A DNA stretch of 64,000 bases, from positions 62,001 to 126,000 of the forward strand of contig CAJUCN010000006.1 in the NCBI GenBank assembly GCA_910585005.1. The letters are read 5' to 3'. Origin of the DNA: an uncultured Lachnospiraceae bacterium. GTDB taxonomy: Bacteria; Bacillota; Clostridia; Lachnospirales; Lachnospiraceae. The position numbers and the translations under genes are program-made. Of this stretch, positions 34,952 through 42,439 are shown piece by piece; positions within the stretch are counted from its first letter, which is position 1, and each line of letters opens with the position of its first letter. The notes below the pieces were generated by a model that saw only the letters and a list, made by a program, of their open reading frames with translations, was not told the origin of the DNA and did no database searches.

Positions 34952-35710
34952 TTACATTCCAAACAGCCTTGTGACCATGGAATCATTCTCCATCCTCTTC
35001 CGAAGCATATTCATCCGGTAATCCTGCAAAAGCTTATTTTTCTTTTGCTCAGAAACCGCCATCGGAACATCCAGATCTTCAATACGGCTCCTGGAAGCCA
35101 CAAGATTAAGGGAAGTACCTGTATTATAATTGTAGGCATGTTCCATAGCATTTGTTGCTGCCCCGTTATTGCTTCTCGCCATACTGATCTTATCCATAGC
35201 AGCATCAATAACGCTGATGTCAAACTTACCAGTAACATCGTAACCATCCAACCCAAGGGATTTCAGGGTTACATTTTCCATCTGGATCTTCATGCCTGAA
35301 CCGTCAGCATTGGCCGCAATATTCATATCCGCCATACTGCCGTCTAACAGCTTCATTTCATTGTACTGTGTCCCTACTGCCGTATGCTCGATATCCTTTA
35401 AAAGCTGATCAACCTCTCCTTGGATCATCTGCTTTTCAGAATCGCCATACAGCCCGTTAGATGCCTTAAGGCTAAGTTCACGGATTCGCTGCAAAGACTC
35501 CTGCATCGTCCCAAGCGCCCCGTCCCTAATATTGGCAACGCCAATTCCATCCTTAATATTGGAAGCGCCTACATTCAGACCATTGCTGTTTTTCTTCAGC
35601 TTATTTGCAATCGCAAGTCCTGCTGCATCATCTGCCGCGGTCTGAATTCTCTTACCACTGGCTATCTTTCCATACAAGAAGTTCAAATTACGCACACCTG
35701 ATACTCTCAC
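34952..35710 (-). CDS. Short flagellin
   Basis: 252 residues from the GTG at 35710, chosen because AGGAG lies 5 bases upstream. The N-terminal D0/D1 part has GKIASGKRIQTAADDAAGLA and GVANIRDGALGTMQESLQR, the flagellin signature. The C-terminal part (SRIEDLDVPMAVSEQKKNKL, then MLRKRMENDS) matches the C-terminal D1/D0. The central surface domain is very short, and the first helix lacks the usual long Asn/Gln-rich start. It may be the filament protein or a minor flagellin. It is monocistronic, between a sigma-A promoter and a terminator. Confidence 0.88.
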   Translation of the reverse strand: MRVSGVRNLNFLYGKIASGKRIQTAADDAAGLAIANKLKKNSNGLNVGASNIKDGIGVANIRDGALGTMQESLQRIRELSLKASNGLYGDSEKQMIQGEVDQLLKDIEHTAVGTQYNEMKLLDGSMADMNIAANADGSGMKIQMENVTLKSLGLDGYDVTGKFDISVIDAAMDKISMARSNNGAATNAMEHAYNYNTGTSLNLVASRSRIEDLDVPMAVSEQKKNKLLQDYRMNMLRKRMENDSMVTRLFGM

Positions 35711-35724
35711 AAGCACTCCTCTCT

Positions 35725-35746
35725 TGCACAGACTGTTGTCTGCACA
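35725..35746 (-). promoter_or_regulatory. Hairpin next to the flagellin ribosome-binding site
   Basis: On the minus strand, TGTGCAGAC and GTCTGTGCA pair over nine positions (two G-U) around an AACA tetraloop. The hairpin ends just four bases before the AGGAG ribosome site of the flagellin gene. This is the position where a translational regulator such as CsrA would act. Confidence 0.45.
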
Positions 35747-35773
35747 CACTTACCTATGCTATCTTATGTCTAT

Positions 35774-35802
35774 AGTATAAGGCATTTGCATCCCTAATGC
35801 AA
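35774..35802 (-). promoter_or_regulatory. Sigma-A-type promoter of the flagellin gene
   Basis: On the minus strand, TTGCAT (35797-35802) and TATACT (35774-35779) are spaced by 17 bases. No sigma-D motif (TAAA-N15-GCCGATAA) was seen. Confidence 0.65.
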
Positions 35803-35854
35803 TATTTTCCAGGCATTTTATCAAAAATCTATTGGATCGCCTAAACAATTCCCC

Positions 35855-36763
35855 TTAAGTTTCCAACGCGCTATTTAATGCATTACAAATAATATGGCTG
35901 ATCTGCTTAATTTCATAATCCACATCTTTTCCCGTAACGTACATATTATAAAGTTCATCCAGCCCATGAAACAGATCATCCTGGATCTCAAGCGGTTCTT
36001 CTCCTGCAAGGTGCATCAGCTTTTCAAAAGCATCACTTACAATTGTAGCCGCATCTACCACTGTGGGAACACCAATGGCTATTACCGGGACACCCAAGGT
36101 TTCTTCTGTAATGGCATTCCGGTGATTTCCCACACCGGATCCCGGATGGATCCCCGTGTTGCTGATCTGTATCGTTCTGTTAAGGCGTCTGGTAGAGCGC
36201 GCTGCAAGAGCGTCTATCACCACCACTACATCGGGATCAGTCATCTCCACCACCCCCTTAATAATCTCCTGCGTTTCCATTCCCGTCTTCGCCATAACGC
36301 CAGGTACAAGCCCGCTGATCATATGGACACGCTTTTGATTATAGGCTGCCTTCCCATATTCCCTTACCATATGCCTGGTGATCGTAAGATTATCGACAAC
36401 ATTTGGTCCCAAGGCATCGGCAGTCACATCACGGTTTCCCAGCCCTACCACAATAATCGATAATTCCTCATCAATGCCCGGAATGATCTCTCTAAGCTGC
36501 TTTGCCAGCTCCTCTGAAATTTCCTTATGATAATCATCATCGGGTAAAGCCATCGCTGGGGCTTCTAAGGTGACATAAACCCCCACCGGCTTTCCCATTG
36601 CCTTAGATCCGTTCTTGGTTTCTATCACCACTTTAGTTACCTTGATTTCACTTTCCTCGTGATATTCCTCTTCTACATAAACGCCTCTGCACTCTTCCGC
36701 ATTCTCTTCCATGCTCTCCCTTGCTTCCAATGCCAGATCCGTTCTTATCCTTATACTGCCCAT
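35855..36763 (-). CDS. gpr: GPR, germination protease
   Basis: 302 residues. The N-terminal IRTDLALEARESME resembles the auto-processing region. NRDVTADALGPNVVDNLTITRH, SGLVPGVMAKTGMET and ALAARSTRRLNRTIQISNTG are GPR signatures. The protease is made as a zymogen in the forespore and degrades small acid-soluble proteins on germination. The ATG follows GTGGAGG. It is divergent from rpsT, as in many Clostridia. Confidence 0.96.
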   Translation of the reverse strand: MGSIRIRTDLALEARESMEENAEECRGVYVEEEYHEESEIKVTKVVIETKNGSKAMGKPVGVYVTLEAPAMALPDDDYHKEISEELAKQLREIIPGIDEELSIIVVGLGNRDVTADALGPNVVDNLTITRHMVREYGKAAYNQKRVHMISGLVPGVMAKTGMETQEIIKGVVEMTDPDVVVVIDALAARSTRRLNRTIQISNTGIHPGSGVGNHRNAITEETLGVPVIAIGVPTVVDAATIVSDAFEKLMHLAGEEPLEIQDDLFHGLDELYNMYVTGKDVDYEIKQISHIICNALNSALET

Positions 36764-36840
36764 TACGCCTCCACGTCCTTGACCCTATATCCTTATTTTT
36801 CTTTTAGTACAGTATTTTCCAAATAATCTTGATTTATGTA

Positions 36841-36869
36841 TTGACAGATGCAGATTTTACCGCTAAAAT
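36841..36869 (+). promoter_or_regulatory. Strong sigma-A promoter of rpsT
   Basis: TTGACA (36841-36846) and TAAAAT (36864-36869) are separated by 17 bases. The predicted start is near 36877, with an 85-base leader. Confidence 0.8.
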
Positions 36870-36885
36870 AATATGCGTGTGTTTA

Positions 36886-36916
36886 CATTAAGACGTCCGT
36901 GTCTCCGGCTTTAATG
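36886..36916 (+). promoter_or_regulatory. Leader hairpin of rpsT
   Basis: An outer stem CATTAA/TTAATG and an inner GAC/GTC stem fold most of the leader upstream of the ribosome site. It may take part in autoregulation by S20, as for other ribosomal proteins, but this is only inferred. Confidence 0.35.
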
Positions 36917-36960
36917 AAACATCTCAAGGAACTGATGATTTGAAACAGGAGGTGTACATC

Positions 36961-37224
36961 GTGGCTAATATTAAATCTGCTAAGAAGAGAATCTTGGTAA
37001 ACAGAACCAAAGCTGCAAGGAATAAGTCAATCAAGTCTGGCGTTAAAACAGCGATCAAGAAAGTGACTGTTGCTATTGAAGCCAATGACAAGGATGCTGC
37101 TGCAAAAGCGTTAACTGCTGCTACAGCCGCTATTGACAAGGCAACTACCAAGGGTGTTTATCATAAGAACACTGCTTCCAGAAAAGTATCACGTTTAGCG
37201 CATGCAGTAAACAAGATGGCTTAG
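36961..37224 (+). CDS. rpsT: Ribosomal protein S20
   Basis: 87 residues starting from a GTG at 36961, which follows a strong AGGAGGTG site. The basic, alanine-rich sequence NIKSAKKRILVNRTKAARNK is the S20 signature and the protein ends with SRLAHAVNKMA. It binds 16S rRNA early in small-subunit assembly. It is monocistronic, with its own promoter and terminator. Confidence 0.97.
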   Translation: MANIKSAKKRILVNRTKAARNKSIKSGVKTAIKKVTVAIEANDKDAAAKALTAATAAIDKATTKGVYHKNTASRKVSRLAHAVNKMA

Positions 37225-37263
37225 TCTATTTGTTTTCGTATTGATATTATATATAGGAAAGGA

Positions 37264-37302
37264 AACCAGTTCATCCCCCTCTATGAGCTGGTTTTTTATT
37301 TC
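37264..37302 (+). terminator. Intrinsic terminator of rpsT
   Basis: AACCAGTTCAT pairs with ATGAGCTGGTT (11 bp, one G-U) around an 8-base loop, followed by TTTTTATTTC. Confidence 0.88.
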
Positions 37303-37334
37303 TTTCAATCCCCTGCCACACTTCTCCTCCGCTC

Positions 37335-37961
37335 CTATAAAGACATCAGTTTGTATGTCCCTTTTCCCAGCTTCTTAACGAATCCGGCAGCTTCGCTTTG
37401 ATTTAAAATTCTTTGAAGCTGTCTTGCACTGCAATGAAGGTGAAAAGCAGCCTGCTCGATTCCTTTCAAAGTTCCATCATTGCATTTATATTTCATATAA
37501 GACATTACCCGTTCCGTAAGAGAAGCAGGGGCCGCATCAATGGTAGTCATTGCCTCAATTTTAGCTGAAAGGCTGATACAAATCATCTCCAGAAACCTGC
37601 TATTAGAGAGCAGTTTTTCCCTATTACTTTCAATAGAAAATGCAATGCAGGTCACACATTCTGCAGCTTCTGCATAAATATTGCCGCTTTGGGGATAAAA
37701 GATATCCATGTCTCCAAGCAAATAGTCCCTCGTCCCATTTGACAGAGAATAGCGTGTGCCGTCATCACGGATAACGTAAATGTCCACAGAACCTTGTTCC
37801 ACGATTTGAAAAAAAGATTCCTTTTGAAAAGGAGAACTCACCAGTTCGCCTTTTTCATATTTCACCAGATAAAAATCAATATCTAATGGATCAAACACAG
37901 CATGATATTTGCTTTTTCCAAGGCAGACCGCAATTTTTTCTTTATCATAAATTCTTTTCAT
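37335..37961 (-). CDS. Crp/FNR-superfamily regulator (YeiL-like)
   Basis: 208 residues from the ATG at 37961 (GGAGAGAC upstream). The N-terminal cyclic-nucleotide-binding-like fold has FFQIVEQGSVDIYVIRDDG and YLLGDMDIFYPQSGN. The C-terminal helix-turn-helix reads GIEQAAFHLHCSARQLQRIL. There is no FNR-type Cys cluster at the N-terminus. It is divergent from a MATE transporter gene, and a palindrome in the shared spacer is a likely operator. Confidence 0.8.
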   Translation of the reverse strand: MKRIYDKEKIAVCLGKSKYHAVFDPLDIDFYLVKYEKGELVSSPFQKESFFQIVEQGSVDIYVIRDDGTRYSLSNGTRDYLLGDMDIFYPQSGNIYAEAAECVTCIAFSIESNREKLLSNSRFLEMICISLSAKIEAMTTIDAAPASLTERVMSYMKYKCNDGTLKGIEQAAFHLHCSARQLQRILNQSEAAGFVKKLGKGTYKLMSL

Positions 37962-37972
37962 AAGTCTCTCCA

Positions 37973-37992
37973 AACAGGACATATGTCTTGTT
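37973..37992. promoter_or_regulatory. 20-bp near-perfect palindrome in the Crp-like/MATE spacer
   Basis: AACAGGACAT-ATGTCTTGTT is an inverted repeat with a single mismatched position. It overlaps the -35 region of the MATE promoter and lies just upstream of the regulator start. The size and symmetry suit a Crp-family dimer. Confidence 0.55.
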
Positions 37993-38018
37993 CTTTTTCA
38001 TTTATTTTACAATATAAT
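37988..38018 (+). promoter_or_regulatory. Sigma-A-type promoter of the MATE gene
   Basis: TTGTTC (37988-37993) and a perfect TATAAT (38013-38018) are spaced by 19 bases, longer than optimal. That suits a promoter needing an activator at the overlapping palindrome. Confidence 0.5.
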
Positions 38019-38046
38019 AAAAAAAATTCAAGGGAGGAAAAGAAAT

Positions 38047-39429
38047 ATGGTATCAGTTTTTGAGGAAAAGAATATTTCCAAAGCAATTATGAGAGTGGGA
38101 CTGCCTGCGATGCTAGGACAGCTAACAACACTCATCTACAATATTGCCGACACCTTTTTTGTTTCTTTGACAAAAGAGCCTGCAACGATTGCGGCGGTGA
38201 CATTATGTGGGCCGATATTGCTTATCGTAATGTCTATTGCCTGTATTTTTGGAATGGGGGGCAGCAGTGTGATTGCCCGATTATTAGGAGAAGAAAAGAA
38301 GGAAAAAGCCGGCGCAACAATGAACTTTTGTGTATATGCAATGGCAATTGCCGGTATGGTCACCCTTGTTTTAGGACTGGTATTTTTACATCCATTGGCA
38401 AAAATATCCGGAGCAGATGCAGATAATATGGCCTATACCTGCGATTATTTGAAATGGATCTTTCTAGGCTCGCCTTTTGTTATGCTGGCAAATGGCTTTG
38501 TTCATTTATTCCGGTCCATTGGCCTGATCAAAGAAGGAACCCTTGGATTGATACTTGGAAATGCCATGAATATGGTATTGGATTATGTGTTTATCGCTAT
38601 CTTGGATTGGGGAACGGCAGGCGCCGCACTTGCAACCTCTTTAGGATTTGCATGCGCGTCCGTTTATTATGTGGTCTGCATGATCCGTGAATCCTGTAGG
38701 GAAAATCAACTGACGCCACTGGCTCCCAGGAATTTTTTGCCAAATACGGCAATGATTCGGAATGTAGTAAGTATCGGAATCCCAGGCGCCCTCATTACAG
38801 TACTTATGAGTATTTCCAATATTGTGCTTAACAATTATATCAGTATATACGGATCCAATGCTGTGGCTTCTTATGGAATTGCATATAAACTGGATATGAT
38901 TCCCATTTTGTTGTCCGTGGGACTCTCTCAGGGCGTTGCTCCTTTAGTGGGATATTATTATGGCGGGAATAAGAAAAAACGGATGTCCGATACCGTGAAA
39001 CGCACTGCCTTATATGGAATACTCATGGGTATGGCATTTACTGCTGTCTTTGTGCTTTTAGGAAAGCCCCTTGCCGCAATCTTCCTGCAAGATGACATTC
39101 TAATCGGGCAGACAGGATATTTTTTGAAAATCCTTTCCTTATCTGCCCCTTTGCTTGGCATTATCAATATGATAACCAGTTATTTTCAGGCATTGGGAAA
39201 AGCATTCAAATCCCTTACCATTACCATTTTAAGAAATGCAGCGCTATTTATTCCAGGAGTGATCCTTCTAAATTCCTTTTGGAATCTAAATGGCGTAATC
39301 GCGGCACAGCCCGTTGTTGAAAGTATTTTGGCGATCATCTGTATCGTTATGTATCACAAAGATATACATTCAAACAACAGTTCTTGTTCGTTCATAAATA
39401 TTGCTCAGCTCTTCCGTTTCATCAAATAA
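38047..39429 (+). CDS. MATE-family multidrug/organic cation efflux transporter
   Basis: 460 residues with about twelve membrane segments. The N-terminal MRVGLPAMLGQLTTLIYNIADTFF and GMGGSSVIARLLGEEK match the DinF/NorM-like MATE group. It exports drugs or metabolites by Na+ or H+ antiport. The start follows AGGGAGG. The last about 20 residues run antisense into the 3' end of the GNAT gene, an unusual convergent overlap of 60 bases. Control by the divergent Crp-like regulator is likely. Confidence 0.9.
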   Translation: MVSVFEEKNISKAIMRVGLPAMLGQLTTLIYNIADTFFVSLTKEPATIAAVTLCGPILLIVMSIACIFGMGGSSVIARLLGEEKKEKAGATMNFCVYAMAIAGMVTLVLGLVFLHPLAKISGADADNMAYTCDYLKWIFLGSPFVMLANGFVHLFRSIGLIKEGTLGLILGNAMNMVLDYVFIAILDWGTAGAALATSLGFACASVYYVVCMIRESCRENQLTPLAPRNFLPNTAMIRNVVSIGIPGALITVLMSISNIVLNNYISIYGSNAVASYGIAYKLDMIPILLSVGLSQGVAPLVGYYYGGNKKKRMSDTVKRTALYGILMGMAFTAVFVLLGKPLAAIFLQDDILIGQTGYFLKILSLSAPLLGIINMITSYFQALGKAFKSLTITILRNAALFIPGVILLNSFWNLNGVIAAQPVVESILAIICIVMYHKDIHSNNSSCSFINIAQLFRFIK

Positions 39430-39903
39430 ATCTTGATACATTTTGGTTTCAACCACGAAAAAACCTGCTTTTTCCAAAGTTTTGCAAGAAGCAGTGTTTT
39501 TTACGTTGGCCGTTGCAACAAGTTTTTTCAGATTGTACCTTGCAAACATATGCTCCACAAAGCATTTTAACGCTTCAGCGGCATATCCGTTTCCACGATA
39601 GTCAGCGCCAATGAAATAGGTAACGCCCACTTCCCCAAAATCCTCATAATACGAACTTCCTACGGAACCAACCACCACATGGCTTGCCTGGTCTTCTATC
39701 GCAAATGCCAGATATTCATGATATGGATCATCTTCCATTTCTAATTTCATTGCTTCTTTTATAAATTCACCCATCCATTTGTGACATTCGCTACAGTCTC
39801 CATAGATTTCTGTCAGGCTGCCGTCAGAAGCCATATCGATAAATGCTTTTTCGTCAGATGGACGTATACTTCTAATCATCAGCCTTTGCGTTTCTAAAAG
39901 CAT
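39370..39903 (-). CDS. GNAT-family N-acetyltransferase (RimJ/RimL-like)
   Basis: 177 residues. LLETQRLMIRSIRPSDEKAF at the N-terminus, then GVTYFIGADYRGNGYAAEALKC (acetyl-CoA binding region) and KLVATANVKNTASCKTLEKAG match ribosomal-protein/small-molecule N-acetyltransferases of the GNAT fold. The substrate is unknown. The start follows AAGGGGGG. Its 3' end overlaps the MATE gene on the opposite strand. Confidence 0.88.
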   Translation of the reverse strand: MLLETQRLMIRSIRPSDEKAFIDMASDGSLTEIYGDCSECHKWMGEFIKEAMKLEMEDDPYHEYLAFAIEDQASHVVVGSVGSSYYEDFGEVGVTYFIGADYRGNGYAAEALKCFVEHMFARYNLKKLVATANVKNTASCKTLEKAGFFVVETKMYQDLFDETEELSNIYERTRTVV

Positions 39904-40102
39904 GTATCAACCCCCCCTTCGTCTCTCCTTCATAAATCCCTCTCACAATGTTCTCAATATTGAGGGCCTTTGTCCTAAAATCATTGGTTTCAAAAAATCG
40001 CCTGCAACTTCCATCACCTGGTAAATTCTGCAAATGATCTTCCCGTATCGTCCTGCTTAGACTGATCTGTTGCACCATCAAACAGGATTTTTCTTATGGT
40101 TC

Positions 40103-40519
40103 TTACAAACAGAAATTCTCTGACTTCAAATTGCAATACCGCCTTCCCCGAAGCGCTGTAAACCTTAACACGCAATAATCAGGGTCACTCACCCCTCCCG
40201 GGTAATACATGGTATCTCCCTTCCGCCACAATTCTTTCTTTATTTCAATATCCTGCATCACTTCCATCATCCCAACCAACATGATCCCCTCATACTTAAA
40301 GCGCCCTTTGTTATAAAAGTACAGGCTGGCTTTTGGATTTTTCAAATATTGCTGGGAACGCATGGCGGAAGTGTTACAGGAAAAATAAAAGCAGTTTCCC
40401 TCAATCTTGCTTGGTGCAAACACCGCCTTTATATTGGGAAATCCCTCCTCGTCAACGGATCCGATAAACGCTGTTTTCTGTTTCCTGGCAAATTCTTTGA
40501 TATACTCTTGTGTAATCAC
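40103..40519 (-). CDS. Pyridoxamine 5'-phosphate oxidase-like flavin-binding protein
   Basis: 138 residues from a GTG (AGGAGGG upstream). FIGSVDEEGFPNIKAVFAPS and CNTSAMRSQQYLKNPKASLYF show the split-barrel FMN-binding fold. It most likely binds a flavin and acts on a small molecule; the exact reaction is unknown. It lies 13 bases after marR and is probably in its operon. Confidence 0.82.
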   Translation of the reverse strand: MITQEYIKEFARKQKTAFIGSVDEEGFPNIKAVFAPSKIEGNCFYFSCNTSAMRSQQYLKNPKASLYFYNKGRFKYEGIMLVGMMEVMQDIEIKKELWRKGDTMYYPGGVSDPDYCVLRFTALRGRRYCNLKSENFCL

Positions 40520-40531
40520 GGCAGTTCCCTC

Positions 40532-40972
40532 CTAATTCCCGTTATCTTCTAATTGCGTCAATGTGTCCAAAATACGGGCCAGATACCCTTCAAAATCCAT
40601 CCTCTCTTCTTCTGAAAATCCTCGGTAAAAAAGATGGTTCATCTTCTGTGATACCTGCTCATATTCCTCCTGTAAAGTTCTTGCATATTCCGTAAGAGAT
40701 ATGATCGTCTGACGGCGGTTGTCCGGGTTAATCTCTCTCTCCAGGATCCCCTTTTGCACCATCCCGTCCACCACAATGGAAACCGTATTTTTTGCAAGAG
40801 ACGTCATTCTACTGATTTCACCAACGGTCAAATGATCATTTTTCCATAAAATAAATAAAATCCGCCCCTGGCCGCCGCTTATTTCTATTCCGCGCTCTCT
40901 CAAAAGCTTTTCAAATATCCTCTCCTGCCGCTGCTTAATCTGTGTAAGATAAAATCCCCCTTTTGTCTCCAA
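40532..40972 (-). CDS. MarR-family transcriptional regulator
   Basis: 146 residues if the TTG at 40972 is the start, supported by GGAGG six bases upstream; a TTG at 41002 is the longer alternative. The winged helix is clear: NDHLTVGEISRMTSLAKNTV, then MVQKGILEREINPDNRRQTI. MarR proteins repress detoxification or export genes until a phenolic or similar ligand binds. A palindrome downstream of its promoter is a likely autoregulatory site. Confidence 0.88.
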   Translation of the reverse strand: METKGGFYLTQIKQRQERIFEKLLRERGIEISGGQGRILFILWKNDHLTVGEISRMTSLAKNTVSIVVDGMVQKGILEREINPDNRRQTIISLTEYARTLQEEYEQVSQKMNHLFYRGFSEEERMDFEGYLARILDTLTQLEDNGN

Positions 40973-41023
40973 AATGATCCTCCAGTTTTTGCAATTTTTC
41001 AAAATTAAATCTTATTAGAACAT

Positions 41024-41035
41024 TTCTATATAGAA
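41024..41035. promoter_or_regulatory. Palindrome TTCTATATAGAA near the marR promoter
   Basis: A perfect 12-bp palindrome close below the -10 element of marR. It is a candidate operator for MarR. Confidence 0.4.
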
Positions 41036-41042
41036 TATTTGT

Positions 41043-41071
41043 AGGATAGCACACATCTACTTGTAAGTCAA
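41043..41071 (-). promoter_or_regulatory. Sigma-A-type promoter of marR
   Basis: On the minus strand, TTGACT (41066-41071) and TATCCT (41043-41048) are spaced by 17 bases. Confidence 0.6.
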
Positions 41072-41141
41072 TACACAAAAGAAAAATAACGCCGCCTGAT
41101 GCCTGCTCCCGATAAAACGCCTAGCTTTTCCCTGGTTTCTG

Positions 41142-41867
41142 CTACAGACCAGCCCTTTCCTCAACGATCACATCCAGCAAAACTGCCGCAATCTCATTCT
41201 CCTGTGTTCCTCCTGTAAGCATCCCCACATACTTTCCTTCCCCGTTAAAAACACCACAACCGGACATTCCTGGTTTAAAAGCAGATTCTCCATACAACAT
41301 CTCCATTCCGAAATCCTCCAGGTACTTACGCGGTTCCAAAACCTGTCCTTCATAAGTCACAGGACACCAAATGTCCGATGCCAGGTCGATCATATAAAGA
41401 TCATCCCCCCGCAAAAGGGGGAACTGCGCTTTTTCCACTGTAAGCAACCCTTCTGTCTCCTCATCCGTTAAAAAAGCTCTGTTTACACTAAGAAATCCCA
41501 CATCCGCCTGTTCCGATACGTTAAGCGCCCTGCCACTGCCCACTGCCCCATTAAAAAAAGTCACATAACTATCCTCGTTCCAGTATTGCAGTACATGCTT
41601 GTTTGTGACAATTATGATTTCCTCGTCTGATAACTCATAAATGCTTCCGCTGCCGTAATGCCCCTGTGCCTGAATGCGGACACAACTGCCAAGCACCGTG
41701 GAAGCTTGAAATAGTTCCTGTTGTTCTTTTTCATCAGTCTGTACATCACACCAATTCTCTTCCCCAGCTTCATAACGCTTTCCCCCAAGCGCCGTCAAAC
41801 TTAAGACGCAGACACCTGCCAGAAGGATCATCATCTGTACAAACTTCTTTTTCCACTCTATTCTCAC
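41142..41867 (-). CDS. Secreted or membrane-anchored trypsin-like serine protease
   Basis: 241 residues from a GTG with AAGGA upstream. An N-terminal hydrophobic segment (residues 10-28) is a signal peptide or anchor. The triad appears to be H91 (IIVTNKHVLQ), D122 (EQADVGFLSV) and S202 (KPGMSGCGVF), in the order of the trypsin/HtrA fold. There is no PDZ domain. It lies directly downstream of the RNase P RNA gene and may share its transcript. The substrate is unknown. Confidence 0.8.
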   Translation of the reverse strand: MRIEWKKKFVQMMILLAGVCVLSLTALGGKRYEAGEENWCDVQTDEKEQQELFQASTVLGSCVRIQAQGHYGSGSIYELSDEEIIIVTNKHVLQYWNEDSYVTFFNGAVGSGRALNVSEQADVGFLSVNRAFLTDEETEGLLTVEKAQFPLLRGDDLYMIDLASDIWCPVTYEGQVLEPRKYLEDFGMEMLYGESAFKPGMSGCGVFNGEGKYVGMLTGGTQENEIAAVLLDVIVEERAGL

Positions 41868-41890
41868 ATTTCATTTCCTTATATTAAAAA

Positions 41891-42312
41891 GCAAGCAGAA
41901 CGATAAGCCGGGTTATGTCGTGAATGATCATCTATCTAGAACTGCTGTTGCCAGCAGTCTCAAGCGGTCCACCTGAAAGCTCGCCGGGCAAGCTGAAACG
42001 CTTTCTATTTGACCTTGCTTCAAATGGGGTTTACATGTGCCCTGCCCGTTACCGTGCAGGCGGTAGTCTCTTACACTGCCTTTCCACCCTTACCATATGA
42101 AATCATGCTATGCATGAATTCAACCAGAAATTTGCTCCGCAAAATTGCGGCACAATGTTTCTTTTAGATTCAAAATCTAATATGGCGGTTTATTTCTGTT
42201 GCACTATCCTTGGAGTCACCTCCACCGGACGTTATCCGGCATCCTGCCCTGTGAAGCCCGGACTTTCCTCACCTGGGGCTATGCCCCAGCCGCGATCATT
42301 TGTTCTACTTGC
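41891..42312 (-). ncRNA. rnpB: RNase P RNA (M1 RNA)
   Basis: The minus strand carries the universally conserved GAGGAAAGTCCGGGCT near its 5' end (plus 42257-42272 region) and AAGCCGGGTTATCG-type residues near the 3' end. The termini pair as P1 over eleven bases: GCAAGTAGAAC at 42302-42312 with GTTCTGCTTGC at 41891-41901, followed by TTTTTAA. It is the catalytic RNA that removes tRNA 5' leaders. The length of about 422 bases and the extra AU-rich stem near 42110-42200 suit a bacterial RNA with an enlarged P12-type region. Confidence 0.93.
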
Positions 42313-42321
42313 TTTTATGCA

Positions 42322-42350
42322 TTATTATGAAATTTTCAAATAAACTACAA
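42322..42350 (-). promoter_or_regulatory. Promoter of the RNase P RNA gene
   Basis: On the minus strand, TTGTAG (42345-42350) and TAATAA (42322-42327) are spaced by 17 bases. The predicted start coincides with the first bases of the P1 stem. Confidence 0.7.
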
Positions 42351-42364
42351 TCCGCCCTATAGAC

Positions 42365-42419
42365 AGCATGACAAGCCTCCTTCCGCCAGCAAGCTCTCTC
42401 CAGGCGGGCTTGCCATGCT
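42365..42419 (-). repeat. Long imperfect hairpin between the uridine kinase gene and rnpB
   Basis: AGCATGACAAGCC pairs with GGCTTGCCATGCT at 12 of 13 positions, with further CGCC/GGCG pairing inside. It follows the end of the uridine kinase gene but lacks a T-run, so it is not a classical terminator. Confidence 0.55.
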
Positions 42420-42439
42420 TTCTGCATGGCTGATTGGGG

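Noticed and set aside
39872..40081. 69-residue open frame between the GNAT and flavin-protein genes (minus strand)
   Set aside because: It lacks a ribosome site, overlaps the GNAT start by 32 bases and shows no recognisable motif; it may be a decayed gene remnant, but it is not supported as a gene.
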